Notes under the pieces: generated by a model | Databases searched by the model: none | Seen by the model: the letters and a program-made list of their open reading frames with translations, nothing else | Told to the model about the DNA's origin: nothing | DNA from: Deltaproteobacteria bacterium | GTDB taxonomy: Bacteria; Bdellovibrionota; Bdellovibrionia; Bdellovibrionales; JAMPXM01 | Direction of reading: 5' to 3' | NCBI GenBank assembly: GCA_017302795.1 | Contig: JAFLCB010000004.1 | Span: 186,001-250,000 of the forward strand | DNA: 64,000 bases | Made by a program: the position numbers and the translations under genes | In this document: piece after piece, positions 15,879 to 25,662 of the stretch | How positions within the stretch are numbered: position 1 is the first letter of the stretch | Layout: each line of letters opens with the position of its first letter

Positions 15879-17150
15879 CTAAAAGTTTTTTTCTATGGCG
15901 ATACCGAATTGCCAATATTTTTCTTTGTGACCGCCGCGACTGCCTGCCGCGTATTGCCGATCAAGCGGACCGTCATATTTCGAAACCCCGATGAATGGCT
16001 TCACTCGAGTGCCAAAGAACTCGCCCGAAGTACTTAACTTTAAACCGGTATTTTCTGTTGAGCGCTCTCCAAATTTGATCAGGTGAGTTCGATAAGCATC
16101 GAGCTGAAGCCAAGGATTGTCTTTCGAACGACCGCCCAAATTTCCAGTACTGATACTTGAATTAAGACGTCCATCGAGCACCGGTTTTCCATCGGTCCCG
16201 ATTCCAACCAGTCCTGTTGCTGCGGATTTACATCTGAACGCACCGAGATCACCTTCGATCACGCGAGTCATCCCCGTCTTCACTGTGGCTGTGGCCCGCA
16301 TCTTGTCATGGTCCAAGTACTTGTAGATCGGACCTGACTTAGTAGTTTCGTGAAACCAGGTCTGTAGCTCTGTACCTAAAAGTGACTTTCCTCTGCCCGT
16401 CGATATCTCGATCGACCCTTCCACCACCCGAAGATCGGTGACTCCATTCTGACTTGAAATTACCGTCCCCTTTTCAAGTTCAAGGGACGTAATGTTGAGG
16501 AGCTTCATATACGGTCGACCTTCAGCATCTCTTGAAGATCCGTTGACCTTCCCTCGTTGTCCAAAATTGAGCGACCCAACACGAACTTCTGAATATCCCT
16601 CCTCAGTCGTTTCGCGTCTTTTAACTTCGACGTCGAACGTTCGCCCGACATCATCGTTTAGCCTCTGTTCTGGTGTTCCGTCACCGCGAACTTTTGTTCC
16701 CAGATTGGTCAGGTTCGCATCGTTTCCAGTGCTAAATTCCCACGCGATCACAGGCGGCTTTTTACTGGCGGTCGGTGAGACTGTGCGGCCCCAAAGGTCT
16801 ACAGACGATTCGGCGGCAACTGGTGGGCCCGTAGTTTCTACCGCAGCCACCTCGGTCGGCGTCAGCATACAAATCGCCACTTGCTGAGTTTCGCCATCGC
16901 GAATTGCAATCACCTGCGGCCCTGCGCACTCTTCCTGCGACAAAGACGCTCCGACGCCAACAGCTCGATTCACTTCCGCGAGTTTAGTGATCGCTAGGTC
17001 TGCAGCTTGATTATTGGACATTGATTTAAAATCGTCGGTCGAAAACGCCCTTACATGAGTTCGCGGTTCCTCGGACATCACAGGTTGTGGAAAGGAAAAC
17101 CCTAAACCGAAAATAAAGATGAAAAGAAAAAGTCTAAACTGATCCACCAT
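15879..17150 (-). CDS. Secreted protein of unknown function
   Basis: I do not recognise the family. It has a signal peptide (FLFIFIFGLGFSFPQPVMSEE). A helix-rich N-terminal part (about 30-85) contains one isolated Cys pair region (QEECAGPQVIAIRDGETQQVAICM). From about 150 to the end it is rich in short beta-strands with Gly/Ser/Thr turns and ends KYWQFGIAIEKNF. A terminal Phe and strands ending in aromatic residues would fit an outer-membrane barrel or a large beta-structure. It is followed 15 bp later by the GNAT gene on the same strand. Confidence 0.6.
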   Translation of the reverse strand: MVDQFRLFLFIFIFGLGFSFPQPVMSEEPRTHVRAFSTDDFKSMSNNQAADLAITKLAEVNRAVGVGASLSQEECAGPQVIAIRDGETQQVAICMLTPTEVAAVETTGPPVAAESSVDLWGRTVSPTASKKPPVIAWEFSTGNDANLTNLGTKVRGDGTPEQRLNDDVGRTFDVEVKRRETTEEGYSEVRVGSLNFGQRGKVNGSSRDAEGRPYMKLLNITSLELEKGTVISSQNGVTDLRVVEGSIEISTGRGKSLLGTELQTWFHETTKSGPIYKYLDHDKMRATATVKTGMTRVIEGDLGAFRCKSAATGLVGIGTDGKPVLDGRLNSSISTGNLGGRSKDNPWLQLDAYRTHLIKFGERSTENTGLKLSTSGEFFGTRVKPFIGVSKYDGPLDRQYAAGSRGGHKEKYWQFGIAIEKNF

Positions 17151-17209
17151 CTAGGGGACCTATCGGACGGCAGACAATAGATTCTGAGTTTCGCTATAGA
17201 CAAACCAGA

Positions 17210-17539
17210 CTAGAAGAAAGTCATTTGGCGGGTGGGATCGAATTGCGCGTGGACCTTTTCAATTTCATCACGCCCCAAGACCATCTGCTTACCTCGACGT
17301 TCGACTGTAATTCCAGCCTCCGGGCAAACGCTTAAACAGGGACGAAGTTCAACGGATTCCACCGCCAGCCAATCGCGCAATTTCAATTGAAAGACTTCGA
17401 GATCGCGATCATTGGAGACTCGCAAAATGCCTTTCGCGCATGTCGAACACATCAAACCAGGCGGCCGCTTAGTCGCCGCCTTTTTTGCCAATGTTTTTGC
17501 CAATGTTTTTGACTTAAGTTCGGGCAGAAGCTTGTTCAC
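17210..17539 (-). CDS. Ferredoxin-like small metal-binding protein
   Basis: A basic N-terminal tail (repeats of [13 protein letters not shown]) leads into a domain with [16 protein letters not shown], then [18 protein letters not shown]. The paired Cys motifs (CxxC and CxxxC about 40 apart) and the CPEAGI context resemble thioredoxin-fold [2Fe-2S] ferredoxins; binding of a cluster is inference. I favour the GTG start at 17539 (GGGGG upstream); this overlaps the 3' end of pckG by 26 bp. A TTG at 17572 is possible but has no ribosome site. Confidence 0.6.
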   Translation of the reverse strand: MNKLLPELKSKTLAKTLAKKAATKRPPGLMCSTCAKGILRVSNDRDLEVFQLKLRDWLAVESVELRPCLSVCPEAGITVERRGKQMVLGRDEIEKVHAQFDPTRQMTFF

Positions 17540-19466
17540 CGCGCCCAGCCCCCGCTCGCCCTGCCTGAGCAAGAAGTTCTGCAGAAACTTCTGACTTCGA
17601 CGGGTCCGAACGACCAGCCCGCTGCATGGCAGAGAGTTCTGACGCTCGAACGGTCAATAGCTCATTGCATGCGATCAGCTCAGGCGGCATTTGCGATCCG
17701 TACGTCGCAAGTGCCTCACGATGATTTCCCGCCTCTTCGATCCAGCCTTGCCCATCTATTTTTGTCAGATTCTCAAAAGTTTGGCGGTCGAACGATTCCA
17801 GGCCATTCCAATCGAGATCCTCAAAGCGAGGACTTGTGCCAAGAATATTTTTTTCTCCGTCCGCACGACCCTGTACGCGTTCAAAAATCCACTTAAGGAC
17901 ACGCATATTTTCACCGTACCCGGGCCAGATAAACTTGCCTGCTTCATCTTTTCTAAACCAGTTCACGCTAAAAACTTTTGGCAAATCGGAAACAAATTTC
18001 CACTTCGTATCGTCTGCGAACGAGAGCCAATGTTTGAAGTAGTCGCCCATATTGTAACCACAGAATGGTAGCATTGCCATCGGGTCTCGGCGCACGATTC
18101 CAGTTTGACCGGCTGCTGCGGCTGTTGTTTCACTGGCAAGTGTTGCTCCCGCATAAACTCCTGACGCCCACGACTCTACTTCATAGACCAAAGGCACGAG
18201 CTGAGCTCTTCGGCCACCAAAAATTATTGCCGAGAGCGGAACACCTTTGGGTTCATTCCATTCTTCGTCTAACGATGGGCATTGCTCAATCGAAACCGTA
18301 AACCGTGCGTTCGGATGAGCCGCTGCGCGGCCGCACCCTGGTACCCACTCATTCCCCTGCCAATCTGTCAATTTAGCGGGTGGCGTAGAACTCAAGCCTT
18401 CCCACCAAACATCTCCTTCAGCCGTGAGTGCCACGTTCGTGAAAATCACGTTCTCGGAAATCGTCTTCATTGCGTTGGGATTTGTTTGAAGTGACGTGCC
18501 TGGAGCTACGCCAAAAAATCCGGCCTCCGGATTGATGGCGTAGAACTTTCCGTCATCGCCGGGCTTAATCCACGCGATGTCGTCTCCGACGGTAGTCACT
18601 TTCCATCCGTCAAACGAAGGCGGTGGAACCATCATTGCGAAATTTGTTTTTCCACATGACGACGGAAAAGCTGCCCCGACGTAAATCTTTTCTCCTTGCG
18701 GAGATTCAACCCCAAGGATCAACATGTGCTCGGCAAGCCAACCCTGGCGGCGCCCCATTGCTGAGGCCAGACGAAGTGCGAAGCACTTTTTTCCTAGCAA
18801 TGCGTTTCCGCCATAACCAGAACCAAAGGACCAAATTTCATTTTTCTGCGGGTAATGGACAATGTATTTTTCGACGTTGCAGGGCCATGGCTTATCGACT
18901 TCGCCCTCTGCGAGCGGACTTCCGACCGTGTGAAGTGCCTTTACGAACTCTCCGTCTACCCCTAGCTGCCGCCAAACATCAGAACCCATACGGGTCATGC
19001 GACGCATATTAACGACGACATAGGGTGAATCCGAAAGTTCAATCCCGATTTTCGCTAGCGGCGAACCGAGAGGTCCCATGCTGAAAGGAATCACATAGAG
19101 AGTACGTCCCTTCATTGAGCCTTGAAACAAAGGTTCAAGTGCTCGGGCCATGTCGTCCGGAGCCATCCAATTATTGTTAGGACCGGCATCTTCTTCCTGA
19201 TCGCAACAGACATAGGTGCGGTCCTCGACGCGCGCGACATCTTTCGGGTCTGAAAGTGCGAGGTAGCTGTTTTTTCGGAGCGCTGGGTTCAGAGCCTTCA
19301 GCATACCACTCGCTACCATTTTCTCGATGAGCGCGGCTTCTTCGGCCTCCGAACCATCACAGAAATGAACGTCCTTAGGTTCCGTAAGTGCAATGACACT
19401 TTCAATCCATTCAAGAACCTCTGGATGCTGAACGTGAACCATACCGTTTAAAGAAGCGTTGGACAT
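17514..19466 (-). CDS. pckG: Phosphoenolpyruvate carboxykinase (GTP)
   Basis: Converts oxaloacetate and GTP to phosphoenolpyruvate, CO2 and GDP, the entry step of gluconeogenesis. The GTP-type signatures are clear: [15 protein letters not shown] (P-loop), [11 protein letters not shown] (metal/kinase-2), [27 protein letters not shown] and [20 protein letters not shown]. It has about 650 residues, longer than the usual roughly 600, with a disordered Ala/Gly/Arg/Ser-rich tail (last 40 or so residues) into which the next gene's start overlaps. The ATG at 19466 is preceded by AAGGGG at good spacing. The substrate type (GTP, not ATP) follows from the family. Confidence 0.95.
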   Translation of the reverse strand: MSNASLNGMVHVQHPEVLEWIESVIALTEPKDVHFCDGSEAEEAALIEKMVASGMLKALNPALRKNSYLALSDPKDVARVEDRTYVCCDQEEDAGPNNNWMAPDDMARALEPLFQGSMKGRTLYVIPFSMGPLGSPLAKIGIELSDSPYVVVNMRRMTRMGSDVWRQLGVDGEFVKALHTVGSPLAEGEVDKPWPCNVEKYIVHYPQKNEIWSFGSGYGGNALLGKKCFALRLASAMGRRQGWLAEHMLILGVESPQGEKIYVGAAFPSSCGKTNFAMMVPPPSFDGWKVTTVGDDIAWIKPGDDGKFYAINPEAGFFGVAPGTSLQTNPNAMKTISENVIFTNVALTAEGDVWWEGLSSTPPAKLTDWQGNEWVPGCGRAAAHPNARFTVSIEQCPSLDEEWNEPKGVPLSAIIFGGRRAQLVPLVYEVESWASGVYAGATLASETTAAAAGQTGIVRRDPMAMLPFCGYNMGDYFKHWLSFADDTKWKFVSDLPKVFSVNWFRKDEAGKFIWPGYGENMRVLKWIFERVQGRADGEKNILGTSPRFEDLDWNGLESFDRQTFENLTKIDGQGWIEEAGNHREALATYGSQMPPELIACNELLTVRASELSAMQRAGRSDPSKSEVSAELLAQAGRAGAGRGEQASART

Positions 19467-19625
19467 AGCCACCCCTTAGAATCAAATTTTCTTCTAATCG
19501 CCAAGAACACTAGGTTCCCGGACCGCACCCCGACAAGTGAAAATCAGGCAGAGTGGCGCGGGCGGAATCATTGCTGGAAGCAATTGAATGACGTGCCCCC
19601 ATCTGTGGAATTTTGACACGGCGAG

Positions 19626-20948
19626 CTACTGCCCTGTAATCTCAGGCATCACGGCAGCCAAGCTCTGACCCCGAAAACGGTCAACACCGTTGGTTCGCTC
19701 CAAAAACATCCGGAAGTCGTTCTCGTTAAACGGGGCCGCTAGCAGGCGAGATATGGCAGCGCGGAATGATTTCGCGGAACCAAATTCAAAATCCGGGCTA
19801 CGACCATCTTCGAACATCGGCTCGATCCAATCGAGCTCCTGTAAAACCCGCTTTGCGCCCAATTCGCGGAACTTAGGTGGAAGAGCAAGGAGAGTCATTT
19901 CGGACGGCTGATCAATCCAGATGGGGTACGGAATTCGAGGAAATAGGCCCTCGAGCTCGATCGAAGTTTTAGCCACCCAATGTAGAAGCTCGCCAAGGCG
20001 CAGCCAACTGATGGCTTGAAGACATGTGTGAATTTCAACATGCATTTTTATTTCTGAGCGCAAGGACTGTAGCACCCGGAGATTCGCCTGGATTTGACTC
20101 CATTTAGCTGGATACCGCACATACTCATTCACTTCACCTACGCCCTCAAGACTGACGTGAATCTCCACCTTACGGAACAATCGCCATATCTTTAACAAGC
20201 GCTCGGGTAAAACAGTCAGGTTAGAATGGTAGCGAAGAACAACTTCGTGGCTTCGCCCTTGCGCTACACACATTTCTAAAATTTTATAATGCTGCTGCGA
20301 TAGAAACGGTTCTCCGCCGGTCGTTAGCATTTCCGTCAGGTAAGGCACTACTTCAGCAGCAATTCGTCCGAGGTTTTCGTCAAAGTTCCAACCGCGGTTC
20401 GCTTTTTCGGCCTGATCGGGCGAATAGTGAAGCCCAAGATCTTTAAACTCGGCTAGTAGCGGATATGAAGAATGGGGACTGCACATTCGACACTTCAGAT
20501 TGCAGTTATTCGAAAGCGAAAAATCAACGTAGGTAATACGCGGATCAATCTCTCCGCTGTTATCCGAGGCCATTGCTTCGGACACAGCGGAATCCAAAAC
20601 GGTAGAGAAATGCCGGAGGTAGATTTGACGAATAGAGACGGCGCCGTGATCCTCTTCGATATAACAGCGTTTGCAGAAATCTGGACGTTCGCCAGCAAGC
20701 ATCGCCAGACGCAAGCTTTTGTGAGTTTCTTGATTCATAGCCTCGCGGGCAGACTTTAGATCACTGAGGTAAACGATTTCGCCGCGTTCATTTCTTACGT
20801 GGCCTCCGTGGTCGGTATTGCAACAGACACGCATAGAAGTGTCGGTGTTCGCACTTAAATGAATCCACGGAAGTGGACAAAATCCAGTTTCCGCTTTCGC
20901 AATTCGCTCCGCCTTAAACGCTTGTTCGGCGGTCTCGCCAAACTTCAC
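19626..20948 (-). CDS. Twitch-domain radical SAM protein (second of pair)
   Basis: A radical SAM enzyme: CNLKCRMC (C149, C153, C156) would hold the 4Fe-4S cluster, and TTGGEPF (211-214) binds SAM. In front of the core is a Cys-rich N-terminal module (C24, C42, C43, C92, C95: FCPLPWIH, MRVCCNTD, FCKRCYIEED) like a rearranged SPASM/twitch site for an auxiliary cluster. Such proteins usually modify peptides or proteins; the target is unknown. Its GTG start overlaps the stop of the first radical SAM gene (GTGA), so the two are translationally coupled. The C-terminal region (about 330-440) is unlike the partner's. Confidence 0.85.
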   Translation of the reverse strand: MKFGETAEQAFKAERIAKAETGFCPLPWIHLSANTDTSMRVCCNTDHGGHVRNERGEIVYLSDLKSAREAMNQETHKSLRLAMLAGERPDFCKRCYIEEDHGAVSIRQIYLRHFSTVLDSAVSEAMASDNSGEIDPRITYVDFSLSNNCNLKCRMCSPHSSYPLLAEFKDLGLHYSPDQAEKANRGWNFDENLGRIAAEVVPYLTEMLTTGGEPFLSQQHYKILEMCVAQGRSHEVVLRYHSNLTVLPERLLKIWRLFRKVEIHVSLEGVGEVNEYVRYPAKWSQIQANLRVLQSLRSEIKMHVEIHTCLQAISWLRLGELLHWVAKTSIELEGLFPRIPYPIWIDQPSEMTLLALPPKFRELGAKRVLQELDWIEPMFEDGRSPDFEFGSAKSFRAAISRLLAAPFNENDFRMFLERTNGVDRFRGQSLAAVMPEITGQ

Positions 20949-22366
20949 AACTGAACCTCGCGGACGACCGAATCCCAGTCCGTATTGAAGGTCGACTTCA
21001 ATTCATCCTGAATGATCGAATAAAGAAGTGGATCAAACGACTTAAAATCTTGATTGCGGTGCTCATCAAGCACGGCCTGAACTTTAACGAACTCGCGGAG
21101 TCGATCTTCATAGTCTGGCCGAGGCGCTTGACGAAGTGTCGCCACAATCAAATCGAGCCGCTCATTCATTTCTGGAAACTTTTTCAGAATCACCGAGCGC
21201 ACACGATGAGCTTCGATTCGATCAATCGCGATCACCCGCGCTTTTGGAGGGAGATTTTCTATTGATAGATAAGACGGATGCGTCAGCAGGTTCAAAAAAT
21301 AGGGATGTTGATGGTACGGCGGATCGATCTGTTCCAGTTCGTCGTGCCAATCAAGCAGCTCGGTGAACGTCATGACGTTCAGCATCTGAAGGGTAACGTT
21401 TGTGAGCGCCTTCAGGCGATTGGGCACCATTCGTTTTTTCGCTTTTCGAAAATTGGCATCCACCACAGTCCACAGAGAGGGAAAGCGAATGTATTCCTGA
21501 GTCGCTCCAAAGCCATCGACACTTGCGATAAATTCAAACAATTCAAAATTTGATGCGATCTCAAAGAAATCATCTTTGAAATGTGTAAAATTCGACGCCA
21601 GGAAAACCTTCATGTGGCGGCTATGACCTGTTTCAACCGCACTGTTAAGAAAACGCGTGACGTTTTCAAGTAGCATCGGCTCGCCTCCGGCAAGCGACAC
21701 GGTTTCCAAATGGGGAAGAAGTGACTCCGCCTCCTGCCAGAAGGAGTCGAGCTTCGACCAGTCGGGCATCCGCGAAATGTCGAAATCAGCCTCAACTCGT
21801 TGCTCATCTAAAAGGCGAGCCTGAGTCACGAGGTGCGGCACTTTATATTTGGCCGCAAGCTCGCGCATTTCGGTGACTACTTTGCTCGAATCGAACTGAT
21901 TGCACATTCGGCATTTTAAATTACAGAGGTTACCAGGCTTAAGTTCAAGATAGCGAATAGGCTCGGTTGTACTGCCATTTTGAGCTAGTGCTTCTGAAAT
22001 CGCGTTTTTTACGCCTGGGTGCTGGCCCCACTCTTTGAATGAGCGAAGCCTAAGACTTGTCGTTCCGACTCGGTCCTCTTGATAACACTGGCCGCAGCCA
22101 ATCAACTTTCGACCAGCAAGCATCTCATTCCGAATCCGACGCAATTCGGGCGAGTTCCAAACGCTCGACATCGAATTGCGATTGACGTTCATTCGTCGTC
22201 CTTCATCGCCGTCGGCAAGAAACTCCGTGTAGTAACAGCAGGGGCGAACAAACCCCGAAGGGATCGTCGACAACTGCACAAAGGGATAGAGGCAGAGACT
22301 TTTGTTGTCGTCTGGCAACTTGGGATTCGTCAGATCTTCTAATGGTGAACCTGCCGAGTTACTCAA
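20945..22366 (-). CDS. Twitch-domain radical SAM protein (first of pair)
   Basis: Same architecture as the next gene: N-terminal Cys module (C25, C43, C44, C91, C94: SLCLYPFV, RPCCYYTE, GCGQCYQED), then the cluster motif CNLKCRMC (C148, C152, C155) and LAGGEPML (227-230). It looks like a paralogue with a diverged C-terminus. It starts with TTG at 22366, 3 bp after the ppiD-like stop, with GAAGAG upstream. The constant pairing of two such enzymes behind a periplasmic-chaperone gene suggests a joint job, perhaps peptide modification; the product is not visible in the window. Confidence 0.85.
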   Translation of the reverse strand: MSNSAGSPLEDLTNPKLPDDNKSLCLYPFVQLSTIPSGFVRPCCYYTEFLADGDEGRRMNVNRNSMSSVWNSPELRRIRNEMLAGRKLIGCGQCYQEDRVGTTSLRLRSFKEWGQHPGVKNAISEALAQNGSTTEPIRYLELKPGNLCNLKCRMCNQFDSSKVVTEMRELAAKYKVPHLVTQARLLDEQRVEADFDISRMPDWSKLDSFWQEAESLLPHLETVSLAGGEPMLLENVTRFLNSAVETGHSRHMKVFLASNFTHFKDDFFEIASNFELFEFIASVDGFGATQEYIRFPSLWTVVDANFRKAKKRMVPNRLKALTNVTLQMLNVMTFTELLDWHDELEQIDPPYHQHPYFLNLLTHPSYLSIENLPPKARVIAIDRIEAHRVRSVILKKFPEMNERLDLIVATLRQAPRPDYEDRLREFVKVQAVLDEHRNQDFKSFDPLLYSIIQDELKSTFNTDWDSVVREVQL

Positions 22367-22369
22367 AGT

Positions 22370-24019
22370 TTACTCTTCGTTTCCTGCCGCGGTTCGCGCG
22401 CCTACTTCGGGATTAATCGAAATTTTAGACGTCTTTCGAAGTCCGTCGATCCACTGCCCAAAGGCCTCGTCGGCTCGACGAGAAGCTGAAGTTTCAGCTT
22501 GAAATTCAGGAGACTCTTGCGCTGCTGCCGTTTTCGCAGCTTCCTTATCGCCGTTTTTAGGTACGGGCTTCGCCGCTGCCTTCAGATCGGCCGCAGGAAC
22601 AGCTTTGTATCGCAGCATGAAACTCTGGCCCCCTTGGCGAATGAGTTCCTTGGCGAGCGGTTTTTCCGGCGAGAGCTTGAAAGCAGCCGTAACCGCGACA
22701 TCGCTTGAGACACCGACTTTAGGTAATGAGTCCGCAGTGATGGCAAAGGATCCTGTTTCGGTCCACGCCAGCTTGTGTTGTGTAGCAAAAGTGCTGAGCG
22801 CCGCCGCCGACGCCGCCTGATCACCGGCAGACAGAGTCTTTTCTAAAGCGGCGACCGCTTCACGCGACTTATCCTGGGCAATCAAGATCTCCGCGATTTC
22901 CTCGGACACTTCATCCACTTTTCGATTCGTGGCCGGTCTACGATCCTCAACTCGAATAATGTGAAAACCGAAGTCCGTTTGCACTGGATTGGAAATTTCA
23001 CCGGGCTTACCAGAGAAAGCATAAGCATCAAATTCTGGAACCATCGCGCCGCGCGCGAAAAAGTCGATCAAACCACCATTTTTAGCCGAACCTGGATCGG
23101 CACTTTTCTCTTTTGCTATCGCTTCGAAGTTTGCGCCGGCACGAAGGCTTGCGACAATTTTCTCAGCCTCTACTTTAGCTTTTTCTACGTCCTCAGCCTT
23201 AGCTCGCTCGGCTCGAATCAAAATGTGGCGAACTTTCGCCTTTTCCGGCTCTGCATACTTCGCCTGGTTGGCGTCGAAGTAAGCCTTTATTCGGCCTTTG
23301 GAGTCAGACTTCTCTAAAAATGCTTTAACATCGGTCGCAGAAACGGTCTCTGAAACGATCAAAGTCTCCGTTGGGATCGACATGACTTCAACATTGGCTT
23401 TTCGACTTTCAACGTTTTTCATGAACTCACGCTCGAGCTCGATGGGGCGAAGGGCTGCCGAAAACGTGCGAGCCATACGCGACGTCGAGATCTGCTGTCG
23501 AACTTTCTCCTCAAACTCCCCGGCTTCCTGACGCGACTGCTGAAGATAACCAAGATAACGCGTTGGACTAAAACGCCCATCGTCTTGGAAGGCAGGAATT
23601 TCAGAAATCGCCTGGCGAACGTGCAAATCAGAGGACACGATTCCTGTTTTGCCAAGATTTTGACCAAGAAGCCGCTGATCGACCAACGACTGAATTGCCT
23701 GCTGACGGATCATTTGCTGAGCAAACTCCCCGCCGAACTGCTGCAATTGAGCGAAGCGAGGGTCTTTACCCATAATCTCAACCTGTTCAACAAACTCCGC
23801 TTGAGAAACAATCGCTCCATTGACGACGGCCGCTGACCCGCCTTGCGCAACGCCCATTTGCTGGGGAGTCATACCCATAAAGGCGAAAACCAGAATGATG
23901 GCACCGAAGATCAGCCAGGCAGAAACGCTTTTAATGATGGACCGACGATCGTCACGCCACGCATTCTTTAACGTCGTCTTCATGGTGTGAAATCCCGAAT
24001 TGCCTGTTCCTTGAGACAT
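22370..24019 (-). CDS. ppiD: PpiD/SurA-type membrane-anchored parvulin chaperone
   Basis: A periplasmic folding factor held in the inner membrane by one N-terminal segment (about residues 30-50, VSAWLIFGAIILVFAFMGM). It is followed by a SurA_N_3 chaperone domain (VVNGAIVSQAEFVEQVEIMG) and a complete parvulin domain (KVRHILIRAERAK ... SADPGSAKNGGLIDFFARGAMVPEFDAYAFS ... TDFGFHIIRVEDR). A charged Ala/Lys/Pro C-terminal tail carries no second PPIase. At 549 aa it matches PpiD. The ATG at 24019 has GGAGG six bases before it. It is the first gene of an operon with two radical SAM enzymes, which is an unusual context. Confidence 0.85.
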   Translation of the reverse strand: MSQGTGNSGFHTMKTTLKNAWRDDRRSIIKSVSAWLIFGAIILVFAFMGMTPQQMGVAQGGSAAVVNGAIVSQAEFVEQVEIMGKDPRFAQLQQFGGEFAQQMIRQQAIQSLVDQRLLGQNLGKTGIVSSDLHVRQAISEIPAFQDDGRFSPTRYLGYLQQSRQEAGEFEEKVRQQISTSRMARTFSAALRPIELEREFMKNVESRKANVEVMSIPTETLIVSETVSATDVKAFLEKSDSKGRIKAYFDANQAKYAEPEKAKVRHILIRAERAKAEDVEKAKVEAEKIVASLRAGANFEAIAKEKSADPGSAKNGGLIDFFARGAMVPEFDAYAFSGKPGEISNPVQTDFGFHIIRVEDRRPATNRKVDEVSEEIAEILIAQDKSREAVAALEKTLSAGDQAASAAALSTFATQHKLAWTETGSFAITADSLPKVGVSSDVAVTAAFKLSPEKPLAKELIRQGGQSFMLRYKAVPAADLKAAAKPVPKNGDKEAAKTAAAQESPEFQAETSASRRADEAFGQWIDGLRKTSKISINPEVGARTAAGNEE

Positions 24020-24196
24020 CTGTCCTCCGACTGCCTGGTGTGAAGCGACCATGTCAGCCAGTTTTACTTGAAATTTCAAGAACCTTTCTTTGGAATAGAG
24101 GAAGATTAGGCAACAACCGGCTCCAACCTTGATTGGCGACGCGATGCTTAAGTGTTTAAGTGTTCAGAAGTGATACTGTGACCAAAAAAGGAGCCA

Positions 24197-25123
24197 GTGC
24201 CTTTGAATTTTTTTGCGTTCGATATCCGCAAATTGCTAATCGTAATCGCCGTTATTGCGCTTCCGATTTTATCCATCAACATGAAAAGAAATCCTGGCGA
24301 AGAGCCCTGGTATCGTCGCCCGTTCACTTGGTTTGTGGCCGCCTCTCAGGGCGGATACTCGAGCTTCACCAGTGGCGTTCGAGGAACGACGTCCATGTAT
24401 CTCAATCTGGTCGGCATTAAAAAAGATAATCAACAGCTGCTGAGAGAAAACCAAGAACTTCGCGCGCAGCTGGCCGCCTCGAGCGAACTGAAGCTTGAAA
24501 ACGAGCGCCTCAATCAGCTTCTCGAATTCAAACTTAATACCAAAATGGAGCTCTTAGCGGCGAAAGTCATCGCTAGGGACCTTTCACCGGATCACGAGTC
24601 GATTCGGATTAACCGCGGATACCGGCAGGGCTTGCGCAAGCTGATGGGCGTAATCACGGTCGAAGGTGTGGTCGGTTATGTTCTTTCGACGGAAATGGAC
24701 ACGGCGCAAATTCTCGTTATCACCGATCGCTCCGCGGCTGTTGACGCACTTGTTCAGCGAACTCGAGCCCGTGGTTTAATAAGTGGTAAAGACGCAGCCG
24801 CCATCCGGCTTCGTTACCTAGAAAGAGCCGATGATGTTGCTGTCAGCGACGCTGTTGTCACCAGCGGTCTAAAAGGCACTTTTCCAAAAGGATTCCCAAT
24901 TGGAAAAGTCACGAGTGTGAGAAAAACCGACTTCGGTATTTCTCAAGAAGCCGTCGTCGAACCTGTCGTCAGTCCCTCGAACCTAGAAGAAGTTTTTGTC
25001 GTCCTAGATTCAGGGGGCGAGGACTTTAACGAAAAGTTACAGTCTGGCTTTGGGCCACCGCTTCTATCGAAAATGAATCTTCCTGGTTCTGCGCCAGCAA
25101 GCACTGTGAAGATTTCGCAATGA
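24197..25123 (+). CDS. mreC: Rod shape-determining protein MreC
   Basis: MreC links the cytoskeleton to periplasmic cell-wall synthases. It has a single N-terminal transmembrane segment (LLIVIAVIALPILS), then a coiled-coil (about residues 75-118, NQQLLRENQELRAQL), then two beta-barrel domains with the typical AKVIARDLSPDHESIRINRG, GVVGYVLSTEMDTAQILVI and GLISGKDAAAI. Full length (308 aa). GTG start with AGGAG five bases before it. The gene overlaps mreD by 4 bp. mreB is not next to it, unlike in many bacteria, so it must lie elsewhere. Confidence 0.9.
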   Translation: MPLNFFAFDIRKLLIVIAVIALPILSINMKRNPGEEPWYRRPFTWFVAASQGGYSSFTSGVRGTTSMYLNLVGIKKDNQQLLRENQELRAQLAASSELKLENERLNQLLEFKLNTKMELLAAKVIARDLSPDHESIRINRGYRQGLRKLMGVITVEGVVGYVLSTEMDTAQILVITDRSAAVDALVQRTRARGLISGKDAAAIRLRYLERADDVAVSDAVVTSGLKGTFPKGFPIGKVTSVRKTDFGISQEAVVEPVVSPSNLEEVFVVLDSGGEDFNEKLQSGFGPPLLSKMNLPGSAPASTVKISQ

Positions 25124-25662
25124 AAAAAACCGCGCTTTTGTTCTCCAACATAGCTCTCTTCGTAGCAGTCGCCCTGTTACTTGCCGCGGGCCAGACCTCG
25201 TTCTGGCTGCAGGTGTTCGGAAGCTTCCCTGCACCAGCTTTATGGATGCCGGTGTTAGTTTATCTAGCGCTCTTCCGATCAACCATTATGATCGTAGCAC
25301 TTTCACACCTGCTAGCGATTGCGCTCGCTTCTGCCACGGCAATGCCAGAGGCGCTCATGATGGTTTCATGTCTCGCTGTCGCCCTTAGCGTGCAGGTCTT
25401 CAAAGCTCGAATTTACTGGTCTGCGACAACTTACTTTATGCTTGTGTGTGGTGGTGCAACGCTCGCGTTTCACGTGTTCCACTTTACTTCGACTTGGATT
25501 CTCTGGGATCACCCGCTGACCTCGCCAAATTTAAGTTCCTGGATAATTCAGTCTTTGCTTACGCCACTTTTTGCGCCGCTCTTTTTTCCCGTTTTTCGTT
25601 GGATTGACCAAATCACCGAACGAACCGAGCCGCCTGAAATTTCAGGAGCCTATTCAGCATGA
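25120..25662 (+). CDS. mreD: MreD-like membrane protein
   Basis: A polytopic inner-membrane protein of 180 aa with about five hydrophobic spans (IALFVAVALLLAAG, WMPVLVYLALF, ALSHLLAIALASA and others) and the position expected of mreD, overlapping mreC by 4 bp and mrdA by 4 bp. MreD sequences are poorly conserved, so the call rests on topology plus context. It supports the elongasome with MreC and RodA. Confidence 0.75.
   Translation: MKKTALLFSNIALFVAVALLLAAGQTSFWLQVFGSFPAPALWMPVLVYLALFRSTIMIVALSHLLAIALASATAMPEALMMVSCLAVALSVQVFKARIYWSATTYFMLVCGGATLAFHVFHFTSTWILWDHPLTSPNLSSWIIQSLLTPLFAPLFFPVFRWIDQITERTEPPEISGAYSA

Noticed and set aside
16492-16887. 131-aa frame opposite the secreted protein at 15879-17150
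   Set aside because: Antisense of a well-formed signal-peptide protein, with no ribosome site or family pattern.
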